Shown piece after piece: positions 35,903-49,800 of a stretch of 64,000 nt of DNA. The stretch comes from Jacaranda mimosifolia (taxonomy: Eukaryota > Streptophyta > Magnoliopsida > Lamiales > Bignoniaceae), in contig CM032125.1 in assembly GCA_018894105.1 (NCBI GenBank), positions 3,162,001 to 3,226,000 on the forward strand, given 5' to 3'. Position 1 is the first letter of the stretch; every line of letters begins with the position of its first letter. The notes under the pieces were generated by a model. The model worked only from the letters and a program-made list of their open reading frames with translations. It had not been told where the DNA came from and did not search any database. Made by a program: the position numbers and the translations under genes.

Positions 35903-36489
35903 TAGTGGTGGGCGTTCGGATCGAATAATTCGGGTATCAATTCGAATTGATTGGATAGTCTTTTTTTTTTTTTTAAATTTTAAAAAAATTACGAGTTTGG
36001 TATTCGATACCCGGATAAAATTTTAGATTGGATATTGAGTATGAAGTTCTACCCGATTCGGTAATTTGGATACCGAACTTTAATTTTATATAAATAAATA
36101 TATATTATATATACCATATATATAAATATATTATTGAAAGAGGCCAAAGTCCATTTTTTTAATTACTTTTTTAAATAATATTTATATTAATTTTTTAAAA
36201 AATTCATATTGGGAGTACCCGATATATTTAAAAACCCGAAGTATCAAACACCCAACAATTTCGAGCCGAGTGGCCTGTGACCGAGCGACATAAGTTTCCC
36301 ATATAATATAAGAGGTTAGAAGTTAGAGTTCTAACAAATTCTTAATGTACGTGTGTATAAATAAATAATAAAAAAAAACACCCAACAATTTCGAGTCAAT
36401 ATCAAATGACTAAAATTATTATCCAAAAAATCGAGTACCCCACTCAAACTATCATAATACGACCTACTTGATTCAAACGCCCACATCTA
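35903..36489. mobile_element. hAT-like MITE family E
   Basis: Ends TAGTGGTGGGCGTTCGGATC (35903) and GATTCAAACGCCCACATCTA (to 36489) are inverted repeats. The body is AT-rich with CGGGTA/ACCCGA-type subterminal motifs. CACCCAACAATTTCGAG occurs twice (near 36248 and 36379) around a 110-bp segment, pointing to an internal insertion. The flanks (GGAAAGAA, GAAAAGAG) do not give a clean 8-bp duplication. Confidence 0.65.
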
Positions 36490-38926
36490 GAAAAGAGGGA
36501 AAAGAATGAGTGCCACTTAATAATAACAATAAATAAAAGAAAATAAAAGGAGTAGAATTTAGAATAGAAAGCATCAGCGACTTAGACAGTGTGTGGGTCA
36601 GTGGGTGTGTGTAAATGGTTGGTTGGTTGGTTGGTCGATTTTTATTCTCTTTTAGTTTTTTCTTTTTCTACTTGTCTTTCTGTGGAGACGAGACACACAC
36701 AACGTCATACCATACCTCCCCCTTCTCCCCCCCTTTTTCATTTCTTTTTCCATGAAAACAAGAAATAAATCCTTGCTAACTTTGGTGTTCCTCCGGGGAA
36801 AGTCAAGCTTCACGGGTGCGGTAGCGGATGGACGGTTAGACTCTTGCTTCTCTACTGCTACTGAGTGACATGTCATATGTGGCTGCTGATTTCCAATGTC
36901 GCTCGCTGCTATTGCTTCTTCAGCTTCCTCCTCTTCCTCCTCTCTTCACCTCCAACCCCATCATCAAGGTCTCCTCCTCCTCTTCTTTTTTACGCTTTTT
37001 TTCTACCTTTGATTTCGTCTACTGATATGCAATTTCATGTTTGGCGGGGTTAATCTTTTGCGTGTGAATTTCTCAATTATTTTGGTTGATCAGCATTCAA
37101 CTCCTGTTTCTTAACAGATTTTGATGTGTGCATCATGTTGATACTTGTTTTTCTTTTTTCTTTTTATGCCATCATTTTCTTTACCCATTACTTAATGACA
37201 TGCAAATAATGCTTCCATTCCCCCCCCCCCCCCCCTCCTTTCTTCATCTGCATCTTTTTCCTCTTCTTTTGTATGATCATTTCTTGGAATTTGATTAAAT
37301 GCACTATTTTTGACCTTTAGTATCTCAATTGATGATCCTTACCCACTGTTTGCATGCCTAATTTTGCTGCTTTAAAAACGAATTTTATGGGTTTCTTGGA
37401 AATTTTGCTTCTTTTTTCTCCTGGCTCTTACTTAGCTACAAATTAACTCAAACTGATGAAGCCTTATTTAATTGCATTTTTTACGTCCCAATTCCCCCTG
37501 CCCCCCACCCCCAACAATTTTTTTTTTTTTTTCCAGGAAATTAATGCTTTTTACCATCTTAATTTTTCTTTCTTTCTTTTTTTTCCCCACATCATTCTTG
37601 TGGAGAATTTCTTTGGTGATGTTAGTTGAAGTTGCAAGTCAAACTGGATGCGGAAAAGAGAGGAGGGGTGGTGATGGTGGTTAAGATCTATGATCCTTTT
37701 GCATAAGCTCAAAACCTCAATTTGGTAATTGAAAATTAGAAAAATGGGCTCCGCAATATGGTGGAGAGTTGGACCTTTAGGTTTTGAACTTTTTGATAAT
37801 TTGGTGCTAAAATTTTCAATTTTTGATTTCCAAATCAACATGTGTTTCCTGCTGTTTTCATAAAAGGACAGCTTGATTAGCAAATAATATGCCAAATTCA
37901 TTAGGTCCTGGGAAACATTTTTAAGTGGTTTGGTTCCAATCTATACATGGTGTGGTTGTCACAGTTCATGTGAACTGTCCTGGAGTTAACATGTTGGTTA
38001 ATTGTATTATGAAACACTAGCTGATATTTTGAGATGGTTTATTTCATAAGAACATGAGGTCAAGAAAATAAATGGATTGTGGCAATTACGGAAATTTTTA
38101 ATACTTAGGGCGGTTTCTTACTCCATTTCTGCGTGATATTGGTGGTTATTTCATTGAACTTTTTACTCATCTCTTTGTCCATTAACTGAACACAAGATAG
38201 TAAAACCTCCATCCAATTTGTAGTTCTAAGTCCTATGCTATTCTTAATTAAGTTTTCTTTATCATGGTCATTTTTTGGAATTGCTGAAGTCATTATCTGT
38301 GATTTTAATATCACCATTTAATACCCTTTTCCATTGACTGCATGCATAAAATATAGGGTCTAGAATACAAATCTTAAGATCGATTGTCTAGTTTTCTTAT
38401 TCTTCTCCAAATTTTGTTTAGCTCAGAATTCCATGGAAACAGGCAGAGCCATAGTTAAATTCATGTCTACATTTTTAATGTCATTCTTCCAGCATGTGGG
38501 TAAAGAATTTCTGTGATGACGTTGCAGTTATAGTTTTTCTATATGCAAGTTGAGGCAGGAGGGGAAAAGAGACTCAAATCTATCCTCCTAATCCTTATAT
38601 TGAAAATCTTAAATGATAACTTTGGTACAACAATATTGTTGTATTTCCCAATGGGAAAAGGTGGCCATGTCATAATTGTGTTAGAATTTAATGTTTATGA
38701 ATCTTTTATTTTGAGAATGTGGTTAATTTCCAAGTTGGACACTCTCATTTCCATCTGTTTTATAAAGGACAGATTTATTTAGGAAAACAAATTTCAAATT
38801 CATTAGATCCTTTGAGAATATATATGGCAATCAGGTTTGGTTTTATTGAGTATGATAGGCTGGAAGTTACAGTGCACATTCATTATACCCTACAGTTCTC
38901 AAACTGATGACATCTAATATTTTTAG
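36490..38926. other. Promoter, 5' leader and first intron region of the CCCH gene
   Basis: 36600-37070 is rich in pyrimidines and GC relative to its surroundings and looks like promoter plus 5' untranslated exon of the plus-strand CCCH gene; CATCATCAAG followed by GTCTCC near 36969 is one possible 5' splice site. No convincing upstream coding exon was found. A C-run lies at 37220-37234. The right part holds an old tandem duplication (described separately). Confidence 0.4.
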
Positions 38927-38990
38927 ATGCTTTGTGGCAAATGAACATGAAATCAAGGGAACAAATGGAGTCTGGCTCTTATCCTGTGCG
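37600..38990 (+). repeat. Old tandem duplication (unit about 900 bp) including a relic of a coding exon
   Basis: 37600-38090 aligns with about 38500-38990 in the same order: AATTTCTTTGGTGATG / AATTTCTGTGATGACG, then GGAAAAGAG, ATAAAGGACAG / ATAAAAGGACAG, CAAATTCATTAG, and finally ATATTTTGAGATGGTTT / ATATTTTTAGATGCTTT. The second copy ends in the first recognised coding exon of the CCCH gene. The first copy has the corresponding exon start (38025-38085) in decayed form: GAACATGAGGTCAAGAAAAT against GAACATGAAATCAAGGGAAC. Confidence 0.7.
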
Positions 38991-41900
38991 TGAAGGTGAA
39001 CCAGATTGCTCTTACTACATTCGAACAGGTCTATGCAGATTTGGGGCTACATGCCGATTTAACCATCCTCCCAACAGGACTTTGGTATGAGAGAACCATC
39101 TTTGCTTTTGGTGGCTGTCGATTTTTTGATCTATAAACAGTAATCCCTTTGCATGTCAACTGTTATATAATGAAAATTTCTTAATTGTTGGGCATAGACT
39201 TCCTGAGACCAATCTGATTGGTGGAGGGATAAAATAGGACAAATGCTTTTCAGTTTGCATCTCTGAAACTCCAAAGTGGGTTCCGAGGTGGTTCGGTTGG
39301 TAGTGGGTGTCAAGTAGAATGGATTCTTTATTGCATGTGCTACCTGATTTTAACCTGAAGTCAAACCAATTAAAACAAGAAGTAAACTGGTGTCCTCTTA
39401 CATAAGTAATTATGCCTCTTCAGGTTGTCTTTTCTACGTACTACTTAATTTGTAGCACTTCCTCAACTCTCAACTGCAGGCAATTGCCACAGCAAGGATG
39501 AAAGGCGAATATCCAGAAAGAATAGGGCAACCTGAGTGTCAGGTAAGCATCTATACTGAACTTGTCTCTATTTGTGGCATTATGGGCAATCGGCCATTTT
39601 CCAGTAATCTACTATCCAGACTAAATTTTTGGATTTTCTCAAGGTTTTATAGTGAAAAAAAATTATTCTATTCTTATTTGCTTTTATTCCTTTACTAGAT
39701 TACAGCATTGTTCTTAATCCATGGTACATTCTAACATGTAAGTGTCAAGGATTTTGAGGTTAGAGGTGTCATAATGGAATCCCAGGATGAGAGATGTAAA
39801 GCTGCCTTGCTGAATTTTATGTTAGCAAACTGTATTTTTATCACAGTCATTATAAAAACTTTAAAGTATGCTATTTTCTCATTCCTTCAGCAGAAAGAAG
39901 TTGTCTTCTTTCTAAGATTCTGAAGACTTATGATTTGGAGACTTGTTTTAGATTTGGCTATTTAAAAATGATATTTCTTGACTAGTTTATTCCATGCGGC
40001 ATCGCCAATTATCATGAATCTTCATGTAACTCGAGAAATGGCTTCTGTTAAGCTTCTACTAAAAGACACTTCTTGATATCCTTCCTCATTTTTATCCAGG
40101 AATTTATTGATATTCCATGTAGGATTTGATCTCAGATGTAATTAGATTTTATAGGAATTTGACTTTTTCTTCATGTCACTGTTTTAGTGAATGATCATGA
40201 GCTCATTTTAAGGTTGTTTGATGTCTATCAAGCATCTTTTGTATGAAATTGAAGTGATGGTAGATTTTACATGGCATCCTTAATTGAAACACTGATGACA
40301 TAATTCACAAATTTGTGACTCATGGTTCCCTTGATAAGTTTTCCTCAACGAGAACATCCATGTTAAAGCATTTTTCAGACATTCAACTCACCAAGATTTC
40401 ATGAAGACTGCTGCTACCAGTCCAGAATCTCGTGCACAATCTCAAAAACGTGTCTCTACTCTCCTATTCGAAATGCTTTTGGCACTAAGTTTGTTATCTG
40501 TATATCTTGTTTCAGTGTGTCGTATAATCCTTCTAGAGTCATGGCATTTGATGGATTCTGCAAATTTAGATTGCTGTCTTTTATTGCTTCAACTCAAAGT
40601 TTGAATGTGAGGGCTCTATTTGTTTCGAATCATTTGTTTGTTAATTTGTTTATTTGAGTATTTTGGAATCTTCTCCAGTACTACTTAAAAACGGGAACCT
40701 GCAAATTTGGAGCTACGTGCAAATTTCATCATCCTAGAGATAAAGCCGGGATTGCTGGAAGAGTTGCTTTAAATGTTTTGGGTTATCCGCTTCGCCCGGT
40801 TCGGACATTTTACTTCTTTCTGTTATTTTTGTTAATTTTATTTCTTCTAGTCAGTTTTTGAATTTGATCAACATGATGCATTCTGATTAGAAATCTTTCT
40901 CATTTTGCATTCTTTTCTATCACATCATTCTTTGCCTGATGCAGCAGACTGCGTATTAGGTATACCTTACCTTTCTATTTCTATGTGAATGTTAATTGTT
41001 TATCACTAGGTGATTTCCGGGTATATTACCCTGCGCATAATATTTCGTAATACCATCTAAAGAAACACTTGTAAAGTGCTCGACAATGGTGAAAGGAAAT
41101 TGTAGCTTTACTGTTATGACCCTGGAAATGAACAAGGCACGCTGCATTTCACAGACAATGATGTGTTAGTCTAAAGCATGATAAAGAAAGCAATTTGAAT
41201 GAGATGACCACCCCCACCCTCCACCCCTCTGTGTGAAGAAACACACATACACCAAAAGAAAAGAAAAAACCAGGGACACCATACATTCTTGACCAATAAT
41301 CATCTTTCAGTTAACTTAGTGTGCTCCATTCCTCGGCCAACAGGGGGTACTACAATATTAAAAATCGTGTGGTGGCTGTTTTGTAGCCATAATCTACCAC
41401 CAGAAAGGGGGGAAAAAAGAAAGAGAAGAAAAAACATGAACATGTAAACTGTGTTCCTTCTCTAAAGAATATGTTTCAGTAAACACTACATCTTATAGTT
41501 CGTAAGCCTTTTTAATTGTCTGATTTAGATCACTGTAAGTGTATTCTTTAAGAAAAAAAATCACCTTTCCATGGTTATGTGAATTTGCAGTCTGTTAACT
41601 TAGTTTACTTTACCTTTTTTCACTGAATACAGAATGAGATTGAATGTGCATATTATATGAGAAATGGACAGTGCAAATTTGGGAGCACTTGTAAATTCAA
41701 CCATCCTCAGCCATCCAATATGATGGTCTCTCTACGGGGTTCTGCTGTATATCCTCCTATTCATTCTCCAGCAGCTGGTCAGCTCTCATTTTCCAGAGCT
41801 TCTTTTGCTCCCAGTCCACGGTGGGAAAGCCCTTCAAGTTATGCACCCTTGTATATGCCTCAGGGAGTAGTATCTATCCCAGGATGGAACACATACAGTG

Positions 41901-44900
41901 TAATCTTTCTGATGTTTTAACTCTCATCTTGCTTTTTGATTCTTCATTTTACTCAAGTGTTATGAACTTTAGTGCTCTGCTGGGATTCTCCATCTCTTCT
42001 GTTTTGTCTCACAATATTTTATGTTATTAATAATGGATACCTTTAACTGATTTCTAGTGAATAGCAGAATGTATATTAGGGGCCAAACCCTCATATAACC
42101 CCTCTTCATATGGACTAAATGAAAAATGTTAAAGAGAAGTGTGAAGGTAGTGTCGTTGGGACCAGAAGTCGGGTATTTTCTATGAAGTTAGCAAGGAGAC
42201 TTGAGAGTAAAACATGATAATGGGCAGGACCAGAAGTCAGGTATTTTCTATGAAGTTAGCAAGGAGACTTGAGAGTAAAACATGATAATGGGCAGGAAGG
42301 AAATGCTGAAAAGTATAATCTTAAGAGAGAAGATGGTAACACTAGGGCATTATGGCCTATGTGATCATGTATGACAGTGCTCGAGTATGCATATTCAGCT
42401 TGCCAATATTCTGTTTGGTGTAGATTCACTTTTGTCTAAATGCCATCGCTCTGGAAGCATCTTGAGTGCCTCCCAAAAGTTAGTTTTTAATTCTTTTTTG
42501 ATGGGGATTCATTGCCCCTGAAGATTTCTATCACACTTGGGCTATGTGGTTGAGTGTATCTTTTCACAATGTGCTTCCCATGGATATTTATGCTCTGAAT
42601 TGGCAGTGAAGGTGTATTTTATAAAACAAAAAGGAAAAAGTAAAGATGTCATTTGATGAATAACTTTGTCCTACATGTCCTTTACATTGAGTTCTCTTTC
42701 TTTCTCTGTCACTTACACTGGAAGGTGAGGGCTGTTTACAGCTTATGTTTTAAAGAGTGCAAGTTCCTTCCAAGCAGCTTGTAGTGTGAGCTGAGATAGT
42801 GGAGTTGATGAATCATTTCCTCTTTACAGAAGTCAAACTTTTATCACCTTGATATGTGTATGTTTTGGATAGGATGTCATTCTGCAGGATTACTTTCCTA
42901 ATTGTAGTTCAAAAACAATCATGATGCATGCAGCGACATGTCCCTTTCATAGCTACCTACAGCTGCAACTCTTAGGTCATTATCTGGGCGCCACATTTCC
43001 TTGCATATGTTTACGTCTTATTCTCAGTGGAATACAATCTCCACATTGAAATAACTCTATTGTGCTTTTCTTCTCACCTGATTGACATGAAAGACATTAT
43101 ATCTGTATTGTCTTAATTTGCTTAGGAAATGGCTTTTTCCCAGGGTCAGTTGGGTTCAGTTTCACCTTCAGAAAACCAACATCAAACAGCAGGAAACAGC
43201 CAGAATGATGGCATATCACATGAGGGTGAAGGTGTAAATATGCGATCCGAATTTGGTTCTGATTCTCTACCCATTGGATATTTTGCATTTCAGAGAGATA
43301 ATGTGTTTCCTGAGAGACCTGGTCAGCCAGAATGCCAGTTCTATATGAAGACAGGAGACTGTAAATTCGGTGCGGTATGCAAATTTCACCATCCTAGAGA
43401 AAGACATATACCTGTTCCTGACTGCATCTTGAGTCCAATTGGACTTCCTTTAAGGCCGGTAAGCCAAGTTGAAATCTTTATCCTGAAAGTTCAGTCTACA
43501 TTTTCTCTGTCCAATATTTTTGTATTTGATATTTCTCTATGGACTTTAGGTGCTCTTTTCCTACTTATAAGATTTATTAAAAAATATGATTTCTGCCCAC
43601 ATTTCTACTTGATATTTTATTATTATTATTTTTTTAATTTTATATTCCTAGTAGTTTGCTTATAAGCATTTTAATTGGAAGATCACCAATCAATTTCAAC
43701 TTGGTTTATTTGGTTGTTTTTTTCCTCTCAAAGTACTTAATTTTGATCTATCCTATGTAGATTGTCAATGGATGATGTATTACCGTACGCAAGCACAAAG
43801 AAATTAAATTACCCATGCCTAGAGCCAATTAAAATTTTGTTAGATCCAGACCCATACCCAGTCTCATTAAAAATACTACAATGGGCTGAGTAGGCATACA
43901 CTCATAAAGTACTCATATAACCTATGCTCAAATTACCCATTACCCTAATACCCAAATTTAACCAATTAACCCAAAAATTATACACACCAAGATTTAGTGT
44001 ATACTAGTGAATTTGGTATATTTGATGTGACTAAAAATGTTTATTAATTTTTATGTGATAGTATATTTTTCAACTATTTACGTATATTTCCTTGAACATA
44101 TCATTTGAAATGATACTATTTTGAAAAAGAAAAAGAAAAATAATAAAGTTAAAGAGAGAAGAAAAAATATAATTAGAGAAAAATCAAACAAGTAGAGAGG
44201 AAAGAACAGATACAACTTTTTGAATTTTGGTTTGTTTAGTATATCAAAAATTAATTGTGTAGATTAACTAAATTAAATTAAATTTGGGTAATTTTTTGTT
44301 GTATACCAAATATTGAATTAATTTTTTAATATATATACAAGATTTAGTCAATCTATTAAAAACTATTTATTAAATTTTGTCATTTAATTGCTGGTCTAAT
44401 GGGCCACTTTTACATTTTTTTTAATTTTTATAACATAAGCTTTAAGGTACTGAAGTAGTCTCATTTCTAATAATTTTCAATTCACTTGTTTTGCTTTAAT
44501 TATGCTCCTACAGAAAGTATCTGCATCAAATATTTTTTAAAGAGAATCAGTCAATTACATATTCTTTCCATCAAGATACTTACTATTAATTAAATTTAAT
44601 TAATATGTTTAATTTAAAATGTAGATTTCAAGATATGATACTACAATCAAAATAAGTGAGATTCAAATAATTTTACTAGAATTTACAATTTCATCCATTC
44701 AATTTGTGGAAAATTGTAGTTATAAACGGAAAGGACAATTCAGTTACAATTGACTGATCCTTATGAAAATTCTCATAATCTCATCTATTTTAGTTTATTT
44801 TGTTTATGTAATTTTACTTATATCTAATTCGTTATTAAGTTTATTGTTAGCTTATATAAGTGAATAGTTCTTTTAACTCTCGCATTTCTCAAATGATTTT

Positions 44901-46845
44901 GGTTTATCACAAATATAGTTTAGAGTGTTGTTCACTTTTAAATTTTAGCACTTTGGCTCACAATATGAAAATTTAGGAAGTAAAAATATAATATTAAAAG
45001 TGAAAGATGCTGCCCAACGAAAAAAAATAAAAATAGAAGATGGGTTGGGTCGGGTCAAAACCGTCCAAAAAATCAGGGCTAGTAAGGTAGGCCCACTTTA
45101 GACCTAATGGGTCTTGAGTTGGATAAGGTAGGGTAGAACTTAGGCCTTTAGGATATTATTGTTTAGTATTCTAGGGTATGGTCAAGTTGACAAACCCAAC
45201 AAGTCTTGGGTTAGATAGGATAGAATGAGTATAGGGTTTTGTTGCTTGGATATTTAGAGAACAAGGACCAATCAGCCTTGGGTTGGGTAGAGTAAGAGCA
45301 TATGGTATTATTGTCTAAGTGTTTTAGGATATGAGTTTGGATAGGATATAATAAACCTCATTATATGGCATAATTGTATATCAATGGACTTTTGAGTCTT
45401 GCAGTGAATTCTCACATTGATAAGTTGTTGACTAAGTCAGTTCCCCTATAGACTGCGATGTGCAAAATAGCTTTATTTAGGGAGTCCAACTTGAATTGTG
45501 CTCTGGTGGTCTATCCATTTTTCAGTATTAAAATCAAGTACCTGAAACGAAGATGAGAAGAATTTTATTTCAGGATGCCAGATTTTTAATTGGGATCAAA
45601 TATGCCCCTAATTTGCTACCTTAAAGAAATTATGGAAGTTTAACTATTGATTTAACATTTTCGTGTGATAATTTAGGCACTCTTTATTAAATTGTAACTT
45701 CTGTTATTTCCTCTTCTGCGTGATTTAGATGCTTTTGCCTTTCTTCCTTTCCAGGATATGCTTTAACCACCTTTCCAAGAAAAATGGTTTAAAGTGAATA
45801 AACCACTTTTCTTGGAAACCTTTTCTTGCTCTAGTTGAAGTTTCTTGAGTGCTTAGTTGCTGGTTCTGGAAATTACATATTTCATCAAGTGCAAATATTT
45901 GCCATACAGTTGTTGGCTCTATTAGTTTATGCCCCAATTTTCTCTTTTCTTTTCTGTGTTTCATTGATTAAATCTTTCCCATTCTTTACCCAGTATACAG
46001 CTCCCCTAGGATTTCTTGTTTCTTTCTTTCTTATCTTTCATTTATTTGTTGTTTTGGTTGAGGGAAGGGTTTGAGCTGATCAAGGCCCAGAAGAATCAAG
46101 AAAGATACATAATGTGCAGCTTTGAAAAAAATTGTGCTTGTCCATGTTTAATAAAACCTCTGATTGGATGATGCCCTGAGGAATTTTATGAAGCCAATTT
46201 ATTGCAAATTTCAAAAGACCAAAATGATGACAAGAGATATAAACCTCATCATGTGTTATATCCTTTTCACTTTTTTTGATGATTCAGATGGGCATTATTA
46301 TGTAATGTGATTCTGCACTCATAAAATGCAAATGTATCTCATACCATGTCCTTGGAGAGATAGAAATCAGATATAATAATGAGAATTGAAAAAAAAAAAA
46401 AAAAAAAAGACGAATAGGTTTAAAGAAAAGAACAACAGGACAGGAGAAAGAGATTTGTTAGTTTCCTCATTCTTGTTGGTAGCCAACCTATTTTACTATT
46501 TATTGGAATCGATTGAGCAATTCTTTTTCATATATTTTTATTGCTGTTTTTTTGGTTTTTTAGGGCGAGCCTCTTTGTGTTTTCTACTCCCGATATGGGA
46601 TTTGCAAGTTTGGTCCAAGCTGCAAGTTTGATCACCCCATGAGGGTTTTTGCATACAATGCTGCTGCATCATCATCAGCTGACAGCACAGCTGTTCGTCG
46701 TTTTATGGCTTCATCATCAGGAACTGTTGCATTAAGTCTGTCTACAGATGGGCTTGTGGAAGCAGGCTCCACAAACAATAGACGGCTATCTTTGTCAGAG
46801 GCAAGACAGAAACCCTCTGGCAATAATAACATTGACACAGAGTGA
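38927..46845 (+). CDS. Zinc finger CCCH domain-containing protein, ZFN type, five fingers
   Basis: Six coding exons: 38927-39084, 39480-39542, 40679-40798, 41633-41899, 43144-43458, 46564-46845 (TGA). From the in-frame ATG at 38941 this gives 396 residues. Homologues have a few more N-terminal residues from an upstream exon that I could not find, so the start is open. Five C-x8-C-x5-C-x3-H fingers begin near residues 23, 68, 114, 262 and 308 (e.g. [20 protein letters not shown]); finger 2 is split by an intron. The linker after finger 3 and the tail ending in NNIDTE are typical of plant ZFN1/ZFN3-like proteins, which bind DNA or RNA. The last intron (about 3.1 kb) carries a hAT-like repeat, intron 4 a 68-bp tandem duplication. 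Confidence 0.92.
42158..42297 (+). repeat. 68-bp perfect-looking tandem duplication in an intron
   Basis: ACCAGAAGTCGGGTATTTTC starts at 42161 and recurs at 42229 as ACCAGAAGTCAGGTATTTTC; the rest of the two units (down to AACATGATAATGGGCAGG) is identical. It lies in the intron between the third- and fourth-finger exons of the CCCH gene. Confidence 0.92.
43790..45370. mobile_element. Diverged hAT-like repeat related to MITE family A, in the last intron of the CCCH gene
   Basis: Carries the family A signatures AATGGGTCTTGAGTTGGATA, AAGGTAGGGTAG and CTCATAAAGTACTCATATAAC, and repeats of GTCTTGGGTTAGATAGGATA-type sequence three to four times in 45100-45320. The interior (44000-45000) is AT-rich. 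The ends are not sharply defined, so the borders are approximate. Confidence 0.5.
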
Positions 46846-49800
46846 TAAAATATTCTGCAAAATGCTATTATCCCCTTTTCCGGATTTTTGGAACATAAAT
46901 AACTTTTTCCTGTAAATTCATTTTCCTGGCTGGCGATGTACTGAATTCAAATCTAAGAAAATCTGCTCTTCTGAAGATGCAGTCCAGTTCACAAGATTTG
47001 ACTTCTTTAAACTTGCTGCTATGTATAAATTGGCAAATGTTGTCACATTTGTTAGAGCCGATAGTGGATGTCTGATCTTTTCCAACCGCCATCTTTCTGA
47101 CTTATGTGAATCACTTTGACAGTCTTCTGAACATTTGTTTCCGCAGCAGGGTTCATCTGGCTCAGTGTTGGTCTTCTTAGAAGTACACCGGGATCATTTC
47201 TCATCCAAACACCTGTTTCTAATGATTATGGTTAATTTCCTACTTGTCTGCCGTGTGATGTTATTATCCTTCTCTCATGGTCATTACCAGGATTTTATTT
47301 AATTATGAGAACCACTTCTACTGTCATCAATTTATCATTCTTATCATATCAGCGCTGATTATTTGCTGCTTCAGTTTGCTATTAGGAATCTGGAGGGAGC
47401 TTCTTCATAGATTATGCTATTGGACAAATTATTGGATATTTCCTTTTTTGAAGCCAATATTATGCTATTAGTTATAAACTGTGTCAATAGAAATCTAAAG
47501 GGAGCTTCTTGATGAATTGATTTCTGGTCACATTAGTTCTTTCCTTGCTGCTTTTTGGTGTATCTGCATAAAATTAGAGAAGTGGTATGAGGCAAATGCT
47601 TGATATTACAGAAATCTGAAAAGTAGTCTAAGGATCCTACACTGGTTTGGTCCTCTAACCAGAAAGATGAATCTTATGAATTAGATTGGGAACATGTTAT
47701 TCCAATTTAACCTAGAATTATTACATTATTTTCCACTTGGCATAAATATGATCTCCCAGGAGTATGCTTGTATCAGATGCTAGATTGCCGCATTATCTTA
47801 GAGCCGGTAGTGATTTCTCTTGAGGAATGTCTTAGTGACTTACTATTTTGATTATAGAAATTTAGATGAATGAGGTCTATCAGTAACTATTATGCCACAA
47901 AGAACTGTAGTAATGGTAGCTGTCCTGCAATTAAAACTGATAGTCCTAAAGTGAAACATGACGTTTGTTTCCATGAGATAATTGCTTAGTTTTGGTTAGT
48001 GTGTCAAATATAACTAATGCGATATGTTAGATTGAGCAAGCCAAAAAAATACTCAGAGATAATTCCCCGGTAACTGTTGTATCTTTTATTAGTTCTCCTT
48101 AATTATTGAATATCTTGAAGCTCATCTCTATTTTCATTCTGTAGGGAGAACCATTTAGTTGAATTTGGCTTGCTTACTGTTGAACTTGCCTACCAGTTTC
48201 AGATACGCGAAGAAAAATATCTCTCTACTGATTAAGGGTTCATATAATGGCAAATTTCAGCCAGATACAACATGGTAATGGCAAATGTCACCTATACCTT
48301 GCAACAAAAAATTCTCCTAGAGATTATGGCAGGTATGTCGCAAAACTGACAAATGAATTTATAGTGCAATAAATGCTCGGTTATTTACGATCTTCTAAAC
48401 TCTTCCTACATAAGGATCACATGAAGTAGAATTTCAACATTTTTATGCATCAATTATCAAAAAATGTGATCCTTTTGGGGGGTCTGTAGTCTTATTTGTA
48501 ACATTAGGTGGAATTGAATCTTGGAACAGCCAAAAAGGCAAATCAAACCAAACTTTGGAATTAACATAAAACATCCTTGGCATAATTCTAAACTGTTACC
48601 TTGGCCCTTTCCTCCAAGCCCTCCAACAATGCACCTGAGCACAAAAGAGGATATGAACCAAGGTCTAGATGTAATAGGTAGAATAGAATGGAAATCTATG
48701 AATTGTCTTTTTTCAAATAAAGAGTAAGAACCAGAAACACCCTTGACAAGGCTCCATGGACATGCTTAAAAAATTTACACTCTTTTGATGCTCTTAATCA
48801 GATCTTATGTGACCATTTTCTTAATAAAATGGAAGTTAAAATTCCAGACATAAGAACCCCTTTTTGAACAACACAATACTTCATATGAGTGCATATGCTT
48901 TTATTTTGACAATTAAGTGAGACATGGTTTTGGTTTAGTAAGAGTAGCTGGAAGACACAAGAAACAATCTTTGCTATTTTGCTCATATCGCCACACATAC
49001 ACATAATACCTTCATAATTGGGTGTAATTATCTAGAAAATTATGAAGAACACTAGTGAATACTAATATATATTTCACACACATGTAAACAATCCCTGGTA
49101 TTGTACTTATTTGTCCATGGCTCCCCTATGTTCTGTAATCTACTGGAAGAGTATTGTATCTGCTTGATCCCGAACTGTATTGTGTCCATGTTTCATAGAA
49201 ATATAAGAAAACCAAAGAGGCTCACCTTTCTAGCTAAACACTACCTTCTCTTTCAGAAGTGTACTTACAAAATGACATGTTATTTTGTAGCTCAAAGATG
49301 CCTTTAAAGAACTTCCTTATATTAAAAACTGAAACAAATATTTTATCTTAAGCTACCAAAGAGGATAGACTGGAACTAAGGGTGCTTTGCCATTTATACA
49401 TTTTAGGATAGAACTGCTCTTACCAATTGGTTCTGAGAAACATTACAATGATCTGAAGCGAGTAATAGCTTTTTTGTTTATCTATATGGCTAGTCTGCTC
49501 TTTCTCCTTCAAAATCGATTTATTCATTCTTAACTGATGGCATATTCATCATAGAATCAAGAACAACAAACTCGGGGGCAGCTATAATTCCAAATTAATT
49601 TTTCTAATCTACTTGGATCTGAATGTTGGAGAAAATGTTTATTAGAAAGCAACTCATCTTTGAGTTCCTGTTCTCATCTAACCTTAATGAACTTTGACAA
49701 GAAAATACGGAAGCGGTACACTGTTAAGACTTAGGTACAAGTTTTGCTGGGATATTAGGATTTTCCTAAAGAATTCTATTACACATGCCTGTACGTGTGT

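Noticed and set aside
43129..43143. Alternative acceptor after CTTAG at 43125 that would add EMAFSQ to the CCCH protein
   Set aside because: The acceptor CTTTTTCCCAG at 43143 has a better pyrimidine tract and restores the family sequence S-GQLGSV.
47385..47505. Two AGGGAGCTTCTT segments resembling a miR159/miR319 core
   Set aside because: They are a direct repeat, with no hairpin partner nearby, and do not match the mature microRNA along its length.
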